17,857 nucleotides of DNA from SSS58A sp041648155 (GTDB lineage Bacteria; Krumholzibacteriota; Krumholzibacteriia; Krumholzibacteriales; Krumholzibacteriaceae), in the NCBI GenBank assembly GCA_041648155.1, contig JBAZPL010000035.1:1-17857 (forward strand), written 5' to 3'. Under the pieces are notes generated by a model. It saw only the letters and a list, made by a program, of their open reading frames with translations. It did not search any database and was not told where the DNA came from. The translations under genes and the position numbers were made by a program. Of the stretch, positions 15,507 through 17,857 are shown one piece after another (the first letter of the stretch is position 1; every line of letters begins with the position of its first letter).

Positions 15507-16304
15507 TCAGCTCCTCCAGTGAGATGATTCGAGAGATCGCAGCGTCATAAAGAGAAAGAACGCCGTGAGAAAGACGTAGTACGTGACGTCCGGCAGGCTA
15601 ATAATCCCTTTCGAGAACGAATCGTAGTGATCAAGGAGGGAGAATTGCGCGATGACCTTCGCGAGCGTAGGTCCCGCGAAAGGGGACGCCCATCCGATAA
15701 CGAGAAAGAACAGAGACACGCCGAAGGTCGCGGCGCCCGCGACGATCTGGCTGGTCGTGATCGAAGAGAAAAAGATGCCGATCGCGATAAAGCTCGTACC
15801 CATGAGAAAGAGCCCGAAGTAGCTCGTGATGATCGGCCCCGGCTCGGGATTCGAAAAAATCGCGAGCATCGCCGGGTAGAGGAGCGTGCCGGCGATCATG
15901 GCGGCGCACACGGTCAGCGCGGCGAGGTACTTGCCCATGACGGCCGCGAGATCGCTCAGGGGGTAGGTGAGGAGGAGCTCAAAGGTTCCCTGTTTCCTTT
16001 CCTCGGCAAGGAGCCGCATCGTCAGAAGCGGGAGAACGAAGAGAAGCACGACGCTCATGTTGCCCATGAGCGGCCGCATGACTCCTTCGATCAGGTTGAG
16101 AGTATCGCCGGGATACGACCCGCTCCCCGGGGCCTGGTTTGAGAGATAGTTGTTGTACTGGTACGAGAGATAATTGTAGTACCGGAAAATACTGAAGAAG
16201 AAGTACCCCGAGAGCGCGAGAAAGCTTCCTATCATGACATACGCGATTGTGGACTGAAAATAATGCTGCAATTCCTTCCGGTAGATCGCGGCAAGCTTCC
16301 CCAT
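15507..16304 (-). CDS. ABC-2 type permease (GldF-like)
   Basis: A 265-residue permease with about six membrane segments (about 18-40, 78-97, 123-150, 160-181, 186-207, 240-257). RLLAEERKQGTFELLLTYP (97-115) between segments 2 and 3 is the hallmark of this ABC-2 family, and HYDSFSKGI (226-234) precedes the last segment as in GldF-like proteins. The loop between segments 1 and 2 (41-66) is very rich in Tyr and Asn, which is unusual and may be an extracytoplasmic contact. The start at 16304 directly abuts the stop of the ATPase gene, showing tight coupling. The transported substrate is unknown. Confidence 0.9.
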   Translation of the reverse strand: MGKLAAIYRKELQHYFQSTIAYVMIGSFLALSGYFFFSIFRYYNYLSYQYNNYLSNQAPGSGSYPGDTLNLIEGVMRPLMGNMSVVLLFVLPLLTMRLLAEERKQGTFELLLTYPLSDLAAVMGKYLAALTVCAAMIAGTLLYPAMLAIFSNPEPGPIITSYFGLFLMGTSFIAIGIFFSSITTSQIVAGAATFGVSLFFLVIGWASPFAGPTLAKVIAQFSLLDHYDSFSKGIISLPDVTYYVFLTAFFLFMTLRSLESSHWRS

Positions 16305-17252
16305 CTAGCTCACCTCCTCGGTGACGAGCTGCAGAAATATCTCTTCGAGCGAGAGCTCCTCGCGGTAGAGCTCGAGAAGCGGGAGCCCTCCCGCGACGAG
16401 CGCGCGCGCGATTTCCTCGCGGAGATCGCGCTCGGGCGCGCATTCGACCCTGAAGGCGCCGATGCCGTGCGCGGGCGGTATCTCCCTGGCCGCGATAACG
16501 CCGTCGATCTCCGCGATGGCCCTTTTCGCGCGCGCCAATGCGTCTCCTGCATCCCTCAACGCGACGCGCACGACCGACGACGTCGTGAGGCGGGAGCGGA
16601 GGTTTTCGGGCGTATCGGCCGCGACCAGTTCTCCGTGGTTGATGATTATGACGCGGTTGCAGACCTGGCTCACCTCGGGGAGGATATGACTCGAGAGGAT
16701 CACGGTCTTTTCCCCGCCGAGATCCCTGATGAGCTGCCTGATCTCGATGATCTGCTTCGGGTCGAGGCCGAGGGTCGGTTCGTCGAGGATGAGGATCTCG
16801 GGATCGTTCAGGGTCGCCTGGGCGATGCCCACGCGCTGTTGATACCCTTTTGAGAGCTTCCCGATCGTCCGGCGGGGGACCTGCTCAAGCCCGCATCGCT
16901 CGATCGCCCGGTCGACCGCGCCGCGCCGCGCCGAGGGCCTCACGCCTTTGACGTGCGCGACGAAATCGAGGTATCCGTGCACGGTCATATCCTCGTACAG
17001 GGGATTGCGCTCGGGGAGATATCCGATGCGTTTGCGAACCTCCATCGACTGATCGAGAATGTCGAATCCGCAGACCTTCGCAGTGCCCGCGGTCGGCGGG
17101 AGATAGCAGGTGAGCATTTTCATCGTGGTCGTTTTGCCGGCCCCGTTCGGCCCGAGAAAGCCGAGGACCTCCCCCTTCTCGACTCTGAAATCGAGATTGG
17201 TGACGGCGATAGTGGCGCCGTATCGTTTCGTCAGGTTCTCTACCTGGATCAT
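16305..17252 (-). CDS. ABC transporter ATP-binding protein (GldA-like)
   Basis: A 315-residue ATPase with the complete set of motifs: Walker A GPNGAGKT (34-41), signature LSKGYQQR (133-140), Walker B ILILDEPT (153-160) and H-loop SSH (187-189). YLPERNPLY (78-86) replaces the usual Gln of the Q-loop with Glu, as is common in GldA/ABC-2 ATPases. A C-terminal extension (about 205-315) ends in SLEEIFLQLV, typical of this type. The start at 17252 has GGAGG (17261-17265) 8 nt upstream. It is the first gene of the six-gene leftward operon and would energise the permease. Confidence 0.93.
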   Translation of the reverse strand: MIQVENLTKRYGATIAVTNLDFRVEKGEVLGFLGPNGAGKTTTMKMLTCYLPPTAGTAKVCGFDILDQSMEVRKRIGYLPERNPLYEDMTVHGYLDFVAHVKGVRPSARRGAVDRAIERCGLEQVPRRTIGKLSKGYQQRVGIAQATLNDPEILILDEPTLGLDPKQIIEIRQLIRDLGGEKTVILSSHILPEVSQVCNRVIIINHGELVAADTPENLRSRLTTSSVVRVALRDAGDALARAKRAIAEIDGVIAAREIPPAHGIGAFRVECAPERDLREEIARALVAGGLPLLELYREELSLEEIFLQLVTEEVS

Positions 17253-17323
17253 CCGTTATTCCTCCAGGATGCGTTTTCCATAGATTGCGGCGCCCACTAG
17301 AATTCCGTAACTTGTGGTAAATA

Positions 17324-17352
17324 AATCTATAAATTATTACACGGCATGTCAA
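17324..17352 (-). promoter_or_regulatory. Sigma70-type promoter of the ABC/AmmeMemoRadiSam operon
   Basis: A perfect TTGACA (17347-17352, minus strand) is followed after 17 nt by TAGATT (17324-17329), a weak -10 with four of six matches; TATAGA (17326-17331) at 15 nt is an alternative. The leader to the ATG at 17252 would be about 65 nt. Confidence 0.5.
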
Positions 17353-17370
17353 GGGAAGCGGAGAATTCTC

Positions 17371-17400
17371 TTTACCTCGGCGGCGCCTCTTTTCTATTAT
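17371..17400 (+). promoter_or_regulatory. Possible promoter of the YbhN-type gene
   Basis: TTTACC (17371-17376), 18 nt, then TATTAT (17395-17400), which is one mismatch from TATAAT. The leader would be about 20 nt. The -35 is only four of six. Confidence 0.4.
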
Positions 17401-17427
17401 TCGAGGAAACGGGAGATAGGGGATCGG

Positions 17428-17857
17428 ATGAGCTATCAGATTTCGAAGAAACGGATACGTCGGGGGCTGCAGATTTTCACGCTCGTGAGCCTCGGAAGCG
17501 TCGTCGTGATATTCCTGCTCACCCATTCGCACATGACGACCGAGGCCCTCGAGAGCATCGAGCCCCTTTGGCTTCTCTGCGCCATTCCGTTCATCCTTCT
17601 CGACTGGCTCGGCGGGGGATATCGTCTCTATCTCTTCAGTCGCGTGTTTCATCCCCACATCCGCTTCAAGACGTGCGTGAAGGCGAATCTCGCGAACTAC
17701 TTTCTCGGATCGATCACCCCCGCGCAGACGGGCGGAGGGCCCGCGATGATTTACATGCTCTACGTCGGCGGGATGCCGGCAGTGGAGGCGACCTCGGCGA
17801 GCCTCATGACCTTTTTCAGCACCACGTTCTTTCTCATCGTGGCGGGGGCCGGCATAT
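17428..17857 (+). CDS. UPF0104/YbhN-type (lysylphosphatidylglycerol synthase TM region) membrane protein, 3' end outside window
   Basis: The first 143 residues of a membrane protein that runs off the window. The start MSYQISKKRIRRGLQ is positively charged, then hydrophobic segments occur at about 16-31, 46-62 and from about 120 on. The block NYFLGSITPAQTGGGPAM (88-105) is the signature of the UPF0104/LPG-synthase membrane family (TP, then a Gly-rich GGxPA-like motif). The ATG at 17428 has AGGGGA (17418-17423) 4 nt upstream. Full-length members without the catalytic domain are thought to act in lipid or lipid-linked substrate flipping or export; whether a synthase domain follows cannot be seen here. 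It is divergent from the ABC operon. Confidence 0.85.
   Translation, partial: MSYQISKKRIRRGLQIFTLVSLGSVVVIFLLTHSHMTTEALESIEPLWLLCAIPFILLDWLGGGYRLYLFSRVFHPHIRFKTCVKANLANYFLGSITPAQTGGGPAMIYMLYVGGMPAVEATSASLMTFFSTTFFLIVAGAGI

Larger units (their letters stand above)
17253..17427. other. Divergent promoter region
   Basis: 175 bases between the ABC/AmmeMemoRadiSam operon (left) and the YbhN-type gene (right), with an A/T-rich core at 17318-17340. It holds one candidate promoter in each direction, listed separately, and the ribosome sites of both first genes. No gene or RNA structure was recognised. Confidence 0.6.

Noticed and set aside
13945..17252. Gliding motility locus because of GldA/F/G-like genes
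   Set aside because: Only the ABC part is present and such cassettes are common in non-gliding bacteria; no other gld or spr gene is visible.
1..17857. CRISPR array, transposon, tRNA or rRNA
   Set aside because: No regularly spaced repeats, no terminal inverted repeats with a transposase, and no cloverleaf or rRNA-like stretch were seen in the short gene-free regions.

Overview
The window comes from a GC-rich (roughly 60-62% G+C by eye), densely coded Gram-negative bacterial chromosome. Lipid A genes show an LPS-type outer membrane. There are Sec, Tat and lipoprotein-type export signals. A Minf_1886-type gene and a GldA/GldF/GldG plus DUF4340 ABC cassette recall uncultured FCB/PVC-type lineages (Krumholzibacteriota, Eisenbacteria, Latescibacterota and similar). 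That placement is an inference at low confidence.

Layout. (1) Bases 1-3907, + strand: the end of a lipid A operon, made of a Gfo/Idh/MocA oxidoreductase (GnnA-like, cut by the window edge), lpxB, a DUF374 acyltransferase-like gene and lpxK. Genes overlap or lie close together, which suggests translational coupling. (2) Bases 3891-5409, - strand: two single genes, an exported metallo-beta-lactamase-fold protein with its own sigma70-type promoter, and an unrecognised lipoprotein behind a near-consensus sigma54 (-24/-12) promoter. A hairpin terminator lies between them. (3) Bases 5645-9936, + strand: nadB (L-aspartate oxidase), a Minf_1886 family gene, and a large membrane protein with a central spermidine-synthase-like domain that lacks the expected catalytic acids. 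(4) Bases 9947-17252, - strand: six tightly packed genes (gaps 0-12 nt) that look like one operon: ABC ATPase, ABC-2 permease, GldG-type protein, DUF4340 protein, a radical SAM enzyme of the AmmeMemoRadiSam type, and a fused Memo-AMMECR1 protein. (5) From 17428, + strand: the start of a UPF0104/YbhN-type membrane protein, divergent from the operon.

Main point of interest: region 4. AmmeMemoRadiSam is a conserved three-domain set whose function is unknown as far as I know. Here the radical SAM enzyme has a twin-arginine signal and the Memo-AMMECR1 fusion has a Sec-type signal, which places the system in the envelope. It is also in the same apparent operon as a GldAFG/DUF4340 ABC system. A linked envelope function is my inference.

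No CRISPR array, transposon, tRNA or rRNA was seen. The longest gene-free stretches are 4629-4785, 5410-5644 and 17253-17427, all promoter or terminator regions and described below.
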